Position numbers and translations under genes: made by a program
The notes under the pieces: generated by a model
Database searches by the model: none
What the model was told of the DNA's origin: nothing
The model's input: only the letters and a program-made list of their open reading frames with translations
Part shown: positions 26,663-35,343 of the stretch, one piece after another
Layout: the number at the start of each line of letters is the position of its first letter
Position numbering within the stretch: the stretch's first letter is position 1
DNA from: an uncultured Peptococcaceae bacterium
Lineage (GTDB): Bacteria; Bacillota; Peptococcia; Peptococcales; Peptococcaceae
Assembly (NCBI GenBank): GCA_949743265.1
Contig: CATJSX010000100.1
Span: forward strand, 1 to 50,831
Reading direction: 5' to 3'
DNA length: 50,831 bases

Positions 26663-28294
26663 GTGGATAAATATCAAGCGAATGGGCAGATGCTCAAGCA
26701 AATGTTTTTAGCGGCAGTTAATAAATTGAATGCAGAAAAGGCCAGTGTGGATAGTTTAAACGTTTTTCCAGTGCCTGATGGCGATACTGGCACTAATATG
26801 TCGCTGACGTTAAATTCAGTGGGCAAATTTATTTCACGCATTGATGAGAGCAAGCTTACTGTCGGCAAAGTAGCCAGTGAAATGGCTTATGGAGCGCTAA
26901 TGGGCGCTAGAGGCAATTCAGGCGTTATTTTATCGCAGATTTTGGGCGGTTTTTCTAAAGCGTTAGCTCACGAGGAGGTTTTAACGCCTAAACTTTTGGC
27001 TGCCGCTTTTTCTGGTGGCGTAGAAGCAGCATATAAAGCAGTGGTAAAGCCGATGGAGGGCACAATTTTAACGGTTGCCCGTGAAGCCGGCGCTTATTTG
27101 AATGAAAAGCTAACCAATGAAAGTACATTAGAGGATGGTTTGCGTTTATATTTGGAAGAAGGCTATCGCAGTCTGGCTAGAACGCCGGAAATTTTGCCGG
27201 TCTTGAAGCAGGCTGGTGTCGTTGATGCTGGCGCTAAAGGGCTTTTAATTATGGTAGAAGGTATGCTTTCGGGACTTTTAGGAGAAAGTATTGAAACGAT
27301 AGCAACGGTGGAAGAAAACTTTAGCATGGCAACGGATGAACATTATTTCGCTAATCCTGACGATATTGTCTTTCAATATTGTACAGAATTGATTATTAGG
27401 AATAAATCGTCAGTGACAGTCGATGTATCGGCAGTCAAAGCATATTTGACTGAAGTCGGCGATAGCGTGTTGGTTGTTAGTACGAATGATGTGACGAAAA
27501 TTCATGTGCATACGAATAATCCGGGCAAAGTCTTAGAATATGGCATTACCATTGGGGATTTAAACGATGTCAAAATCGAAAATATGAAAGCGCAGGCGCA
27601 GGCAAATTTTGTTTCTACTGAGCCTGTTGTCCCAAAGGAAACGGCAATTATTGTCGTTAGTGCTGGTGAAGGATTGAATGAAATTTTTAAAAGTATGGGC
27701 GCCGATATGATTATTACGGGCGGACAGACTATGAATCCCAGCACTGAAGAATTTATTGACGCTATTGGTAAAGTTAATGCGAAAAAGATTATTCTCTTGC
27801 CAAACAATAAAAATATCATTTTGACAGCGGAACAGGCCGCTAAATTGACTGAAGATGCACAAGTTTTTGTCGTGCCATCCCGAACGATTGTGCAGGGAAT
27901 TTCTGCTTTGATGGCGTATAATGGTGAAAATGAAGTAGAGCATAATGTTCAAAAAATGACACAGGCGCTTTCGCAAGTAGTCAGTGGTGAATTGACTTAT
28001 GCAGTGCGTGATGCCAATTTAGATGGTCATACCATCAAAGAAGGACAGATACTGGGAATTATTGACGGCAAGATTGCGGCAGTAGGCGATGATGTGCGCT
28101 CTTTGCTCAAAGAAACTTTGGATTTGATGCCTGTTGATGATTACGAGCTGGTGACGCTATATTATGGTGAAGATGTTCAGCAAAAGGAAGCCCAAGAGTT
28201 GTTATCATGGCTGGAAGAAGAATATCCTGATATTGATTTTGAGCTTCATGACGGAACACAAGCCGTGTATTTTTATTTGATTTCAGCAGAATAA
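26663..28294 (+). CDS. fakA: Fatty acid kinase catalytic subunit, FakA-like (DAK domain)
   Basis: The N-terminal DhaL-type ATP-binding domain carries NVFPVPDGDTGTNM (about residues 34-47) and GARGNSGVILSQILGG (about 80-95). A middle domain and a C-terminal DegV-like domain follow, as in YloV/FakA. FakA phosphorylates fatty acids held by FakB partners so that exogenous fatty acids enter phospholipid synthesis. I favour the GTG at 26663 with AGGGAGG 11 bases before it; a TTG at 26636 is in frame. The next gene is a DegV/FakB protein 25 bases on, supporting the pair. The symbol rests on family and context. Confidence 0.88.
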   Translation: MDKYQANGQMLKQMFLAAVNKLNAEKASVDSLNVFPVPDGDTGTNMSLTLNSVGKFISRIDESKLTVGKVASEMAYGALMGARGNSGVILSQILGGFSKALAHEEVLTPKLLAAAFSGGVEAAYKAVVKPMEGTILTVAREAGAYLNEKLTNESTLEDGLRLYLEEGYRSLARTPEILPVLKQAGVVDAGAKGLLIMVEGMLSGLLGESIETIATVEENFSMATDEHYFANPDDIVFQYCTELIIRNKSSVTVDVSAVKAYLTEVGDSVLVVSTNDVTKIHVHTNNPGKVLEYGITIGDLNDVKIENMKAQAQANFVSTEPVVPKETAIIVVSAGEGLNEIFKSMGADMIITGGQTMNPSTEEFIDAIGKVNAKKIILLPNNKNIILTAEQAAKLTEDAQVFVVPSRTIVQGISALMAYNGENEVEHNVQKMTQALSQVVSGELTYAVRDANLDGHTIKEGQILGIIDGKIAAVGDDVRSLLKETLDLMPVDDYELVTLYYGEDVQQKEAQELLSWLEEEYPDIDFELHDGTQAVYFYLISAE

Positions 28295-28319
28295 CACTTG
28301 GGGTGAAAGAGGGAAAATA

Positions 28320-29177
28320 ATGAGCAACATTCGAATTGTGACAGATAGTACCGCTGATTTATCACAGGAAATTGTTGAGCAGTATGGCATCATTGTTGTG
28401 CCGTTGACCGTATTGATAGAAGGCAAAAGCTATTTGGATCGCGTTAACATTGATAATGAGACTTTTTATGGCATGCTGCGCGGCGCAAAGGAACTACCAA
28501 CCACTTCGCAGCCATCGCCAGCCGTTTTTGCTCAAGTATATCAATCTTTAGCGGCAGAAGGCGTTAAAGAAATTATTTCTATTCATATTTCCAGTGATCT
28601 CAGTGGTACAGTGCAAAGCGCTCGTTTAGCGCAAAATATGGTGGCTGATCAAGTCAAAGTGACAGTAATCGACAGTCGCAGCGCGACAATGGGTTTGGGA
28701 TTGGTAGTACTCAGTGCAGCAAAAGCCTTAAATGAAGGAAGGACTTTGCAGGAAACGCTGTTATTATTGGAAATGATAGTAGAAAAGCTGGATCTTTTAT
28801 TTCTTTTGGATTCTCTGGATAATTTACAAAAAGGCGGACGCATTGGCAAAGCCAGTTTCTTAGTAGGCTCTTTATTAAATATTAAGCCGATTTTGCGTTT
28901 AAAAGACGGCGTTATTCACGCCTATGAAAAGGTACGTGGCAACAAAGAAAATAAAGCCTTAGAACGATTGATTGATGTTTTGGCAGAGAAAATAGATCCG
29001 CAGAAAAAAGTTTATTGCGCCATGGGTTATTGCGATAATAAAGAAACCGCTGAATACATTGCTAACCGCCTTCAAGAAAAGATTAACTGCGATGATTTTG
29101 TTTTTATGCAAATTGGTAACGTAGTCATTACGCATATTGGCATGGGTGCAGTTGGTATGGCGTTTTATCAGTTGTAG
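28320..29177 (+). CDS. fakB: DegV family fatty-acid-binding protein, FakB-like
   Basis: At 285 residues this is a DegV protein, the fatty-acid carrier partner of FakA. It begins NIRIVTDSTADLSQE, the classic DegV start, and contains PTTSQPSPAVF (about residues 60-70), the SSDLSGTVQSA motif (about 90-100) that binds the carboxylate, and RIGKASFLVGSLLNIKPIL near residues 173-191. Which chain type it prefers cannot be told. The start follows GGGTGAAAGAGGG and lies 25 bases after fakA, so the two form an operon. Confidence 0.9.
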   Translation: MSNIRIVTDSTADLSQEIVEQYGIIVVPLTVLIEGKSYLDRVNIDNETFYGMLRGAKELPTTSQPSPAVFAQVYQSLAAEGVKEIISIHISSDLSGTVQSARLAQNMVADQVKVTVIDSRSATMGLGLVVLSAAKALNEGRTLQETLLLLEMIVEKLDLLFLLDSLDNLQKGGRIGKASFLVGSLLNIKPILRLKDGVIHAYEKVRGNKENKALERLIDVLAEKIDPQKKVYCAMGYCDNKETAEYIANRLQEKINCDDFVFMQIGNVVITHIGMGAVGMAFYQL

Positions 29178-29198
29178 TTTGTTGAGAAAATATTTTTT

Positions 29199-29223
29199 CT
29201 TGCCATTGTATAAAGTTGGCAAG
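29199..29223. promoter_or_regulatory. Dyad overlapping a -35 box
   Basis: CTTGCCA and TGGCAAG form a 7-bp inverted repeat separated by 11 bases. It brackets the -35 element of the promoter at 29206-29234. It may be an operator or the fakB terminator stem. Confidence 0.4.
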
Positions 29224-29234
29224 TGTGTTACAAT
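29206..29234 (+). promoter_or_regulatory. Promoter of small membrane protein gene
   Basis: TTGTAT (29206-29211) and TACAAT (29229-29234) have a 17-base spacer, 34 bases before the start codon at 29269. Confidence 0.55.
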
Positions 29235-29268
29235 AAATTAGTAAAATATAACGATGGAGGTCAGAACC

Positions 29269-29625
29269 ATGTCTAAAAAAACAGAAAAACAAAAATCAGG
29301 CGTATCGGGAAAAATGATCTTTGGCGTCGTTTTGGCAGTGGGTTCAGCGGTCGCAGCTTTTGTAGCGTCCAAATTTTTTGCCAAAAAGAATGAGTTAGCT
29401 CAACCTAATCCAACAGAAAACCAAGAACCAGATATGAATTTTGAAGTTACGGAGGATAATTATATCACTCTGGACAATGAAGTGGCTGAAGATATGGTAG
29501 CTGCTGATACGGAAGCTAATGAAAGCAAGGAAACTGAAGCGAATGATGTTGTTGAAACAATGGAAGAAGAACCATTAACAACAATTGAAGAAGATGATGA
29601 TGACTTAACGAAATGTATTAAATAA
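29269..29625 (+). CDS. Small membrane-anchored acidic protein, unknown function
   Basis: The 118-residue product has a lysine-rich start, one hydrophobic segment (IFGVVLAVGSAVAAFVASKFF, about residues 16-36) and then a long tail rich in glutamate, aspartate and threonine that ends in four aspartates. I use the ATG at 29269, where TGGAGG gives proper spacing. The layout suggests an inner-membrane anchor with a flexible acidic tail. YtxH-like and similar stress proteins have a related start, but no family can be assigned. It has its own promoter with an overlapping dyad and a short hairpin after it. Confidence 0.7.
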   Translation: MSKKTEKQKSGVSGKMIFGVVLAVGSAVAAFVASKFFAKKNELAQPNPTENQEPDMNFEVTEDNYITLDNEVAEDMVAADTEANESKETEANDVVETMEEEPLTTIEEDDDDLTKCIK

Positions 29626-29648
29626 TGAGGGAAAACCCTCATTTGTTG
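29624..29648 (+). terminator. Hairpin after small membrane protein gene
   Basis: AATGAGGG and CCCTCATT form a perfect stem with an AAAA loop overlapping the stop codon, followed by TTGTTG. Confidence 0.6.
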
Positions 29649-29676
29649 TGAACGTTTTGGAAAAAATTTTATCAAG

Positions 29677-29739
29677 AAGCCTTGTTAAAATCGTTAAATT
29701 GGTTAAAAAATGTACGATTTTGACAAGGCTTTCTTTTTG
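29677..29739 (+). terminator. Long-stem terminator
   Basis: An 18-bp inverted repeat (AAGCCTTGTTAAAATCGT against ACGATTTTGACAAGGCTT, one mismatch) is followed by TCTTTTTG. It is unusually long for a simple terminator and no gene lies between it and the previous hairpin. Confidence 0.65.
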
Positions 29740-29782
29740 TTGATAATAATTATTTACCATTGATAACGATAATAATATAGTG

Positions 29783-29817
29783 AGAAGACGGAAATTTATT
29801 TTCGTCTTCTTTTCTTT
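29783..29817 (+). terminator. Third terminator-like hairpin
   Basis: AGAAGACG and CGTCTTCT form an 8-bp stem with a 12-base loop, followed by TTCTTTT. It is the third such structure within 200 bases. Confidence 0.65.
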
Positions 29818-30007
29818 TAAAAATTTCAGCAATCGCTGTTTGATAGATATTTTAATGTGTAGCCAATGGTTTAAAATCGAATTTAAGTGTTTGATATGAT
29901 TTTATTTTCGAGGTGTTTATTTCTTCAAAAACGAAATGCTTGATGTTGTATAAAAAAATTTCCTTTGCATAAGATGAATTAAATGTATCTTTAAGGAGGA
30001 TTTTGTG

Positions 30008-30787
30008 ATGAAAATGGTCGTCATATCAAAAGGAAGAATTACCCGTTGGCTCGCGACAGCATTCCTTTTTATTGCGCCTTTTGTGGTTTTAGATTTGGAT
30101 GATACGCAAATAGCTAAAAGTGTCAGTGCTGCTGTGAATAAAGTAACGCCAATTTATTTTGTTTATACAGAAGAGCAACACATTGGTTTAAGTTTTGACG
30201 CTGCTTGGGGAGCTGAACATACAGAAGCAATTTTACAGACACTAAAAGCGCATGACGTTAAAGCTACTTTTTTTCTCACTAATATTTGGTTGAGAGAATA
30301 TCCTGAAATGGCGAAAAAAATTGCTCAAGAAGGTCACGAAGTTGCCATGCATAGTGTAAGTCATCCTCATATGAATGAGCTTTCCTCAGAGCAAATTGCG
30401 ACGGAATTAACAGAAAACGCTGCTATGATTCAGGAAGTGACTGGTTATACACCTGAATTATTCCGCTTTCCTTTTGGAGAATATAATAATCAATCAGTTA
30501 ATGAAGTGAAAAATTTAGGTTATTATCCCATACAGTGGTCGATTGACAGCCTAGATTGGAAAGAAGATCTGACCAAAGACGATATTGTAGCTCGAGTGAC
30601 CAAAAATTTGCACAACGGTGCGATTATCCTTTGTCATAATAACGGTCAGCATACAGCAGAAGCTATTGATGAAATTTTAAAAGAGTCCAAAGCAAAAGGC
30701 TATACCGTAATGCCTATCGGCCAAATGATTTATCGAGATAATTATATTACTGATCATCAGGGCGGGCAAAAGCAACAGAATGATTAA
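30008..30787 (+). CDS. Polysaccharide deacetylase, PdaB-like
   Basis: The 259-residue protein has an N-terminal signal or anchor helix (about residues 12-30) and a NodB deacetylase domain. Motif 1 is SFDAAWG (about 62-68), the form seen in PdaB/YlxY-type proteins, which lack the second aspartate of the usual T-F-D-D-G. Motif 2 is HSVSHPH with two metal histidines, and motif 3 is RFPFGEYN. Such enzymes remove acetyl groups from peptidoglycan or other glycans outside the membrane. The ATG at 30008 follows AAGGAGG at ideal spacing. The 3' end overlaps the convergent rlmN-like gene by 4 bases. Confidence 0.85.
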   Translation: MKMVVISKGRITRWLATAFLFIAPFVVLDLDDTQIAKSVSAAVNKVTPIYFVYTEEQHIGLSFDAAWGAEHTEAILQTLKAHDVKATFFLTNIWLREYPEMAKKIAQEGHEVAMHSVSHPHMNELSSEQIATELTENAAMIQEVTGYTPELFRFPFGEYNNQSVNEVKNLGYYPIQWSIDSLDWKEDLTKDDIVARVTKNLHNGAIILCHNNGQHTAEAIDEILKESKAKGYTVMPIGQMIYRDNYITDHQGGQKQQND

Positions 30788-31806
30788 ATGGTTTCATAAT
30801 CAGCCCGCAACTGACCACAAGCCGCGTTTAACGTTGCACCAAATTCGCGACGTATGGTGACAGTCAGGTGGTGCTGTTTTAAGATTTGGTAAAAATTTAA
30901 GCAACGGTCCCAATCGCTGGCATAAAAACCGCTGTTTTGCGTTTCATTGTAGCGAATTAAGTTTACCTGACAACGGCGGCGATTGCCAATAAGCCTTGCC
31001 AATTCTTCAGCGCAAGCAGAACTATCGTTAAGGTCTTTTAGTAAGATATATTCCAGCATAACCTTCTTTCGAGTATGAGCCAAATAGTCATCAACAGCAA
31101 GCATGAGTTCTGATAAAGGATAACGGCGATTGGCAGGCATCAATTGGCTGCGCAGCTGATCATTAGCGCTATGTAAACTGATGGCTAATTGTCCATGAAT
31201 TGGCTCATGACCGTATTGAATAATAGCTGGCACAATGCCGCAAGTGGAAACTGTGATATGTCTTAATCCAATAGATAAACCTTGTGCCTGACTGATGATA
31301 TGGATAAAAGCCATTACTTGTTCATAATTATCAAAAGGTTCGCCAATACCCATTAAAACAACATTGACGATTTTATTTTGCGTTAATTGTTCAACCGCCA
31401 ATAATTGAGCTGTCATCTCAGCTGCCGATAAATTACGTACTTTTTTGAAACGACCGCTTTGACAAAAAGCACATGCCATATTGCAGCCAACTTGTGTGGA
31501 TAAACAAAGACTAAAACCAAATTTTTGCTGCATTAAAACGGCTTCAATCAAATTACTGTCTTCTAAAGCAAATAAAAATTTACAAGCATTATGATCTGTC
31601 AATTGTGTTACCAATTTGGGCAATGTTAACGAAAAATCTTTGGCCAATTGGCAGCGCAAAGTGGCTTTAAAGGAAGAAATTTGCGCAAAATCGGTAATCT
31701 TTTCTTGATATAAACTGCGAAAAAGCAATTTTCCTTTGGCGGGATTTTCGCCTAAAGTGGTAAAATAGTTTTCCAGTTGTGTTAATGTTTGTCCGTAAAT
31801 ATTCAT
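30784..31806 (-). CDS. RlmN/Cfr family 23S rRNA A2503 methyltransferase
   Basis: This radical SAM methylase acts on A2503 of 23S rRNA or a similar site. It has the [4Fe-4S] motif CNMACAFC (about residues 109-116), the GIGEPFDNY segment, and the C-terminal catalytic cysteine in AACGQL. Several stretches look closer to Cfr than to housekeeping RlmN as I remember them: SLHSANDQLRSQLMPANRRYP, VNLIRYN, and VTIRREFG before AACGQL. Whether it makes C2- or C8-methyladenosine cannot be decided by reading. AAGGGG precedes the ATG. A PadR regulator lies immediately upstream on the same strand. Confidence 0.85.
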   Translation of the reverse strand: MNIYGQTLTQLENYFTTLGENPAKGKLLFRSLYQEKITDFAQISSFKATLRCQLAKDFSLTLPKLVTQLTDHNACKFLFALEDSNLIEAVLMQQKFGFSLCLSTQVGCNMACAFCQSGRFKKVRNLSAAEMTAQLLAVEQLTQNKIVNVVLMGIGEPFDNYEQVMAFIHIISQAQGLSIGLRHITVSTCGIVPAIIQYGHEPIHGQLAISLHSANDQLRSQLMPANRRYPLSELMLAVDDYLAHTRKKVMLEYILLKDLNDSSACAEELARLIGNRRRCQVNLIRYNETQNSGFYASDWDRCLNFYQILKQHHLTVTIRREFGATLNAACGQLRADYETI

Positions 31807-31929
31807 AAAGTGCCCCTTTGCTTGAAATCAATTCTATTAAAGCATGATCGAGTAGTTGGCGAGCGATCACGATAAAAATGAGATAGTTTATACAATAAAA
31901 AATTGTATTTATGGCGTGAAAAATGGCTT

Positions 31930-32460
31930 TTAAAGCTGCCAATCTTTTCTCATAGCAGCTAGCCATATTTCAATAGCTTCTATCAAAAGAAATTGTTGTT
32001 TTAAAACGCTCATTCCTTCGGCAGGAATGTCCTTCGCTTGTTCCTTGTCGTCAAGATTTTTTTGCATACGTTCCTTCAATATACGTATATTGTTTGTTAT
32101 CTGTTCCAAACATAGTTGTCGTTTTTCCCATGCAAGATTATCCAAATTAACGATTACGGCGTTAAAATCCAAAAAAATATGAATAGGTTTAGCAGAAATA
32201 TCGAGCATCAGTTCATCAAAAATTTTTTCGCCACTAGTTGTCAAAGAATATACTGCCTTTTCCATTTTTTTTCCGCTTTTAGTAAGGACACTTTTAATAT
32301 AACCTTTTTTCTCTAGTTGCAAAACTTTTTTATAAATAGAAGGGGTACTGATACGCACCCATTGAGAAATTTGACGATATTCTACTAGTTTTTGAATGTC
32401 ATAAGCGCTTAAAGAATCTTTTTTTAAAATTCCTAAGATAATCAAATCTATTGTCGTCAT
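31930..32460 (-). CDS. PadR family transcriptional regulator
   Basis: The 176-residue protein has the PadR winged helix at its start (DLIILGILKKDSLSAYDIQ; STPSIYKKVLQLEKKGYI) followed by a C-terminal region of long amphipathic helices (Vir-like dimerisation domain). PadR proteins respond to small toxic compounds and often control a neighbouring transporter or resistance gene. The ATG at 32460 has TGGAGG five bases before it. It lies 123 bases upstream of the RlmN/Cfr-like gene and 40 bases downstream of the sortase, all on the minus strand; regulation of either neighbour is inference. Confidence 0.88.
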   Translation of the reverse strand: MTTIDLIILGILKKDSLSAYDIQKLVEYRQISQWVRISTPSIYKKVLQLEKKGYIKSVLTKSGKKMEKAVYSLTTSGEKIFDELMLDISAKPIHIFLDFNAVIVNLDNLAWEKRQLCLEQITNNIRILKERMQKNLDDKEQAKDIPAEGMSVLKQQFLLIEAIEIWLAAMRKDWQL

Positions 32461-32500
32461 TGTTTCCTCCATTTCATGAGTTGGATTGATAGTGTAAAGT

Positions 32501-33277
32501 TTATTCTGTCGGTTTTTTACACACTGCTATTACAACAAATCGTCCATTATCAGTATGGTAACTGCATGTTGATAATGTTAGCAAACGATCGCCGTATACG
32601 GCTTCTACACCAGTATCATACAATGCTGATAATTTAACTTGCTCAATATATTCGGCAAATATATTAGGATCTGATAAATCGGTATATTGATAATAACGGA
32701 AAACATTTTCCTCATCTTGTCGATAAACACGGCTATAGAAAGCGGCTAAAACTTGATACTCTCTTTCTTCCGTTAGCGTATCAAAATGAATAACCGCATG
32801 TTTTTGCGCATAATCTGTTGATTCATATAATGGTAAGCTGCCAAACATAGTATGGTTTTTCATATGATGACCGTAAATAATGACATGATCTGTATCAGGC
32901 GAACAACCTTCGGCAATAAATAAACTGCCACTGGCAGAATAGCCGCCATCAAAAGCTCTGCGTAAATAATAATCTGGATCATCAGGAGTGTACATGACTG
33001 GATAATTAACTGGTGTATCATTAATCAATAACCAGCCGCCTAAATGATGATTTTGCTGCCATAGAAAATCATATTTGTTGAGTAAACCAGTTTCAGATAA
33101 TGTCTGCGATGTTTTATCTCTTCTTTGCACCTGTAAGGCTAGTTGTTCATAAGCATTTTGATCTTTTTTAGCTTGATACAAATCTTTTGCTAATAGTCCT
33201 GCGGAAATCAAAAAAACGACGATGCATATTAGCCACGCTAATTTTCTAAAAGTAAAGTAAGGATGTTGTGTTGTCAT
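32501..33277 (-). CDS. Class B sortase
   Basis: The 258-residue protein has one N-terminal membrane helix (about residues 13-32) and a sortase domain with IIYGHHMKNHTMF (catalytic histidine), TLSTCSYHTDNGRFVVIA (catalytic cysteine and arginine) and the class B style NDTPVNYPVM and D-D-P-D-Y-Y-L motifs. Class B sortases link surface proteins to peptidoglycan, often for haem uptake or pilus anchoring. I use the ATG at 33277 with AGGAGA eight bases before it. No obvious substrate with a sorting signal is encoded in the window. The symbol srtB is not given because function is unproven. Confidence 0.88.
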   Translation of the reverse strand: MTTQHPYFTFRKLAWLICIVVFLISAGLLAKDLYQAKKDQNAYEQLALQVQRRDKTSQTLSETGLLNKYDFLWQQNHHLGGWLLINDTPVNYPVMYTPDDPDYYLRRAFDGGYSASGSLFIAEGCSPDTDHVIIYGHHMKNHTMFGSLPLYESTDYAQKHAVIHFDTLTEEREYQVLAAFYSRVYRQDEENVFRYYQYTDLSDPNIFAEYIEQVKLSALYDTGVEAVYGDRLLTLSTCSYHTDNGRFVVIAVCKKPTE

Positions 33278-33454
33278 TGCTTGTTCTCCTGCGGAAAATA
33301 ATTGATTTGCTATAATCATTCTCTCTGAGTCGCCTCTTATCCTTCTCAAAAAATAATTGACTGTCAATTTTATTGTTTATAATATTGAAAGAAAACGGTG
33401 TTTTTTAATGAATCTTTAATGGAAATAGAGAAACACCATCATGAAGCGATATGG

Positions 33455-33495
33455 TAAAAATAGAAAAACGGCGTGTGCTGCAAACAACGCCGTTT
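33455..33495 (-). terminator. Terminator of the Ter island
   Basis: On the minus strand AAACGGCG and CGCCGTTT form an 8-bp stem with a 14-base loop, followed by TTCTATTTTT. It lies 24 bases after the HAD gene and closes the long minus-strand cluster. Confidence 0.8.
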
Positions 33496-33518
33496 CTTAT
33501 GAAAATTTCTCTGTCATT

Positions 33519-34280
33519 TTATTGACTTTCTGCCAAAACTTTTTCCAAGACGAATTCCCCAAACGTTTCATCAGGCGTTGTGCCAATCCATAGTTTTCTA
33601 TGATCACTCAAAGCGCTTATCAAACGTTCATTAGGCGCAATAATAGCAGTATCAGCTAAAAGCAGCATGGATAAATCAAACTCACTATCTCCTGCTGCGA
33701 TGATTTTTTGGGGCTGATATTGAGCGCATAATCGCTTTAAAGCGTTGCCTTTGGTCAAATTTTTAGGGAGTATGTATAGTTTTTCGCCGTTAGTTTGAAG
33801 TGATACTTTGGTTAAATCAAGTTGTTCTTGCAATCGTTTGAGAGACAGTGCTATATTTTGCGATTTAGCATATACAAAAGCGCTGTCAATAAAGGACGGC
33901 TGGAGCGTGATTGCCTGATCATGAGTTAATAAGTATAATGCTTTTTCTAATTCATCACCACTAGGCGCTATCAGCGCTTCCGTTTCTTGTTGCCAACTTT
34001 CATCAATAGCGCCATTTTTTAAACAAATAGCACCATTAGCGCAAAGCGCTATTGGCGGCGCTTGTGTATCAAATAATGTGATGCGTTGATATTGTGCTAG
34101 CGAACGCGTTGTTATCGGCATCAGCCAAACTTTTTGAGCCACTTCCTTTAACAATTCATAAGATTTTGGCGTCATATAAGATAGAGCTTTATCATTTTTT
34201 CTTTCTACGCAAATTCCGTTTGCGTATTTTTTGTATGAGAAAAGCAAAGTATTATCCAAATCGACAGCAAATAACAGCAT
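33519..34280 (-). CDS. HAD-family phosphatase of Ter biosynthetic module
   Basis: The 253-residue HAD hydrolase of the Cof/sucrose-phosphatase type has motif I FAVDLDNTLL (nucleophile and acid aspartates), motif II PITTRS, a motif III lysine near NLTKGNAL, and motif IV AAGDSEFDLSML. Such enzymes remove a phosphate from a sugar or nucleotide-like metabolite. In Ter-linked clusters this HAD protein lies beside two phosphoribosyltransferase-like proteins and is predicted to act on their product. It follows the StiP gene by 10 bases and has AAAGGAGG before its ATG. It is the last gene before the strong terminator. Confidence 0.85.
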   Translation of the reverse strand: MLLFAVDLDNTLLFSYKKYANGICVERKNDKALSYMTPKSYELLKEVAQKVWLMPITTRSLAQYQRITLFDTQAPPIALCANGAICLKNGAIDESWQQETEALIAPSGDELEKALYLLTHDQAITLQPSFIDSAFVYAKSQNIALSLKRLQEQLDLTKVSLQTNGEKLYILPKNLTKGNALKRLCAQYQPQKIIAAGDSEFDLSMLLLADTAIIAPNERLISALSDHRKLWIGTTPDETFGEFVLEKVLAESQ

Positions 34281-34290
34281 AGTTCCTCCT

Positions 34291-35343
34291 TTATAGATCA
34301 GCGCTCATATTTTTGATTAAGCCGCAAGCACGATAAACCTGTAAAGGATACCTTTCAACAGGAACATTTTTTTCAGCGGCTAAGCGCAGAATATGTTCCA
34401 ACCCTGTCATGTCTTCTTGCTCGCCAAGCAAAATCTTCCATGGCACACGACGCAAAAGCACTCTCGTCGTTTCTCCGACGCCGGGCTTGATGAGATTGAT
34501 ATCGCTAATAGCAAAATCGGCAGCAATTTTTTGCGTTTCCGTCATACCAGTTATAGAATTTCGGTGCGGTTCTGTTATGTCTTGAGCTAGCTGGAAAGAT
34601 TGCTCAATTGTGTCAATAAAATGATAAGACAAATCATCTTTTTCTAGTTGGTCATAATAAACAGCGCCGTGATAATCATGAGGACCGATTAAATGACGGT
34701 TCAAGATGGTGCGGCTGATTAGTCCTGATACTGTAGCGTTTAGACAAGCGCTAGGAATCAAAAAGTCTTCATGGGTACCACATAAATCGGTTAGTTGCGC
34801 AGGATCAGCCAAGACAGCCAACTGTGTAGAAATATGAGGATAATCAGCCAATGCCCTTTCTAATTCGTGCAAAATGGCTCCTTTGCCGGTCCAACCGTCA
34901 ACAAATTGAATAGTTTGCGCTTCATGTGACGCTAAGATTGTTTTCATGGCTTGATGATCAATTCCACGATCACGAATGATTGAAACGCCGTAATGAGGCA
35001 CTGAAAGCTGGTGATATTGGGCAAGGTAACGTTTGATCAAAATTCCTATAGGCAAACCCGCCCGCGCTAAAGAAACCAAAACTACTTGACGCCCTTTTTG
35101 AGCCAAAATTTTTTCGCTGACAATTTTGATGGCAGCCGCCGTTTTAATTTTAAATTTTTCCAGCGCTTCATGATACAGTGTCATATATTCCGCTGTCGGC
35201 GTATATTCTAACGGCAGCATTTCAGAATAATGGAGGCCGCTTTGAATTTTTTTCTCCCGACTGAAGGTATCTTCGGCAATAATTTGCTGAGAAACGTCTT
35301 TTAGCAGCAGTATCACGTCGTCTTGACGATAAGAAGTTTTCAT
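34291..35343 (-). CDS. StiP/PELOTA-domain protein of Ter biosynthetic module
   Basis: The main domain (about residues 1-260) is the StiP ('cysteine protease StiP' in databases) family, which resembles phosphoribosyltransferases; FVDGWTGKGAI near residue 150 looks like a PRPP-binding loop. The last 90 or so residues form the PELOTA RNA-binding-like domain (RVPWKILLGEQEDMTGLEHI, VPVERYPLQVYRACGLI). The protease name is not well supported; a nucleotide-metabolism role is more likely from context. Its ATG at 35343 overlaps the previous stop as ATGA, so translation is coupled. The following gene is the HAD phosphatase. Confidence 0.82.
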   Translation of the reverse strand: MKTSYRQDDVILLLKDVSQQIIAEDTFSREKKIQSGLHYSEMLPLEYTPTAEYMTLYHEALEKFKIKTAAAIKIVSEKILAQKGRQVVLVSLARAGLPIGILIKRYLAQYHQLSVPHYGVSIIRDRGIDHQAMKTILASHEAQTIQFVDGWTGKGAILHELERALADYPHISTQLAVLADPAQLTDLCGTHEDFLIPSACLNATVSGLISRTILNRHLIGPHDYHGAVYYDQLEKDDLSYHFIDTIEQSFQLAQDITEPHRNSITGMTETQKIAADFAISDINLIKPGVGETTRVLLRRVPWKILLGEQEDMTGLEHILRLAAEKNVPVERYPLQVYRACGLIKNMSADL

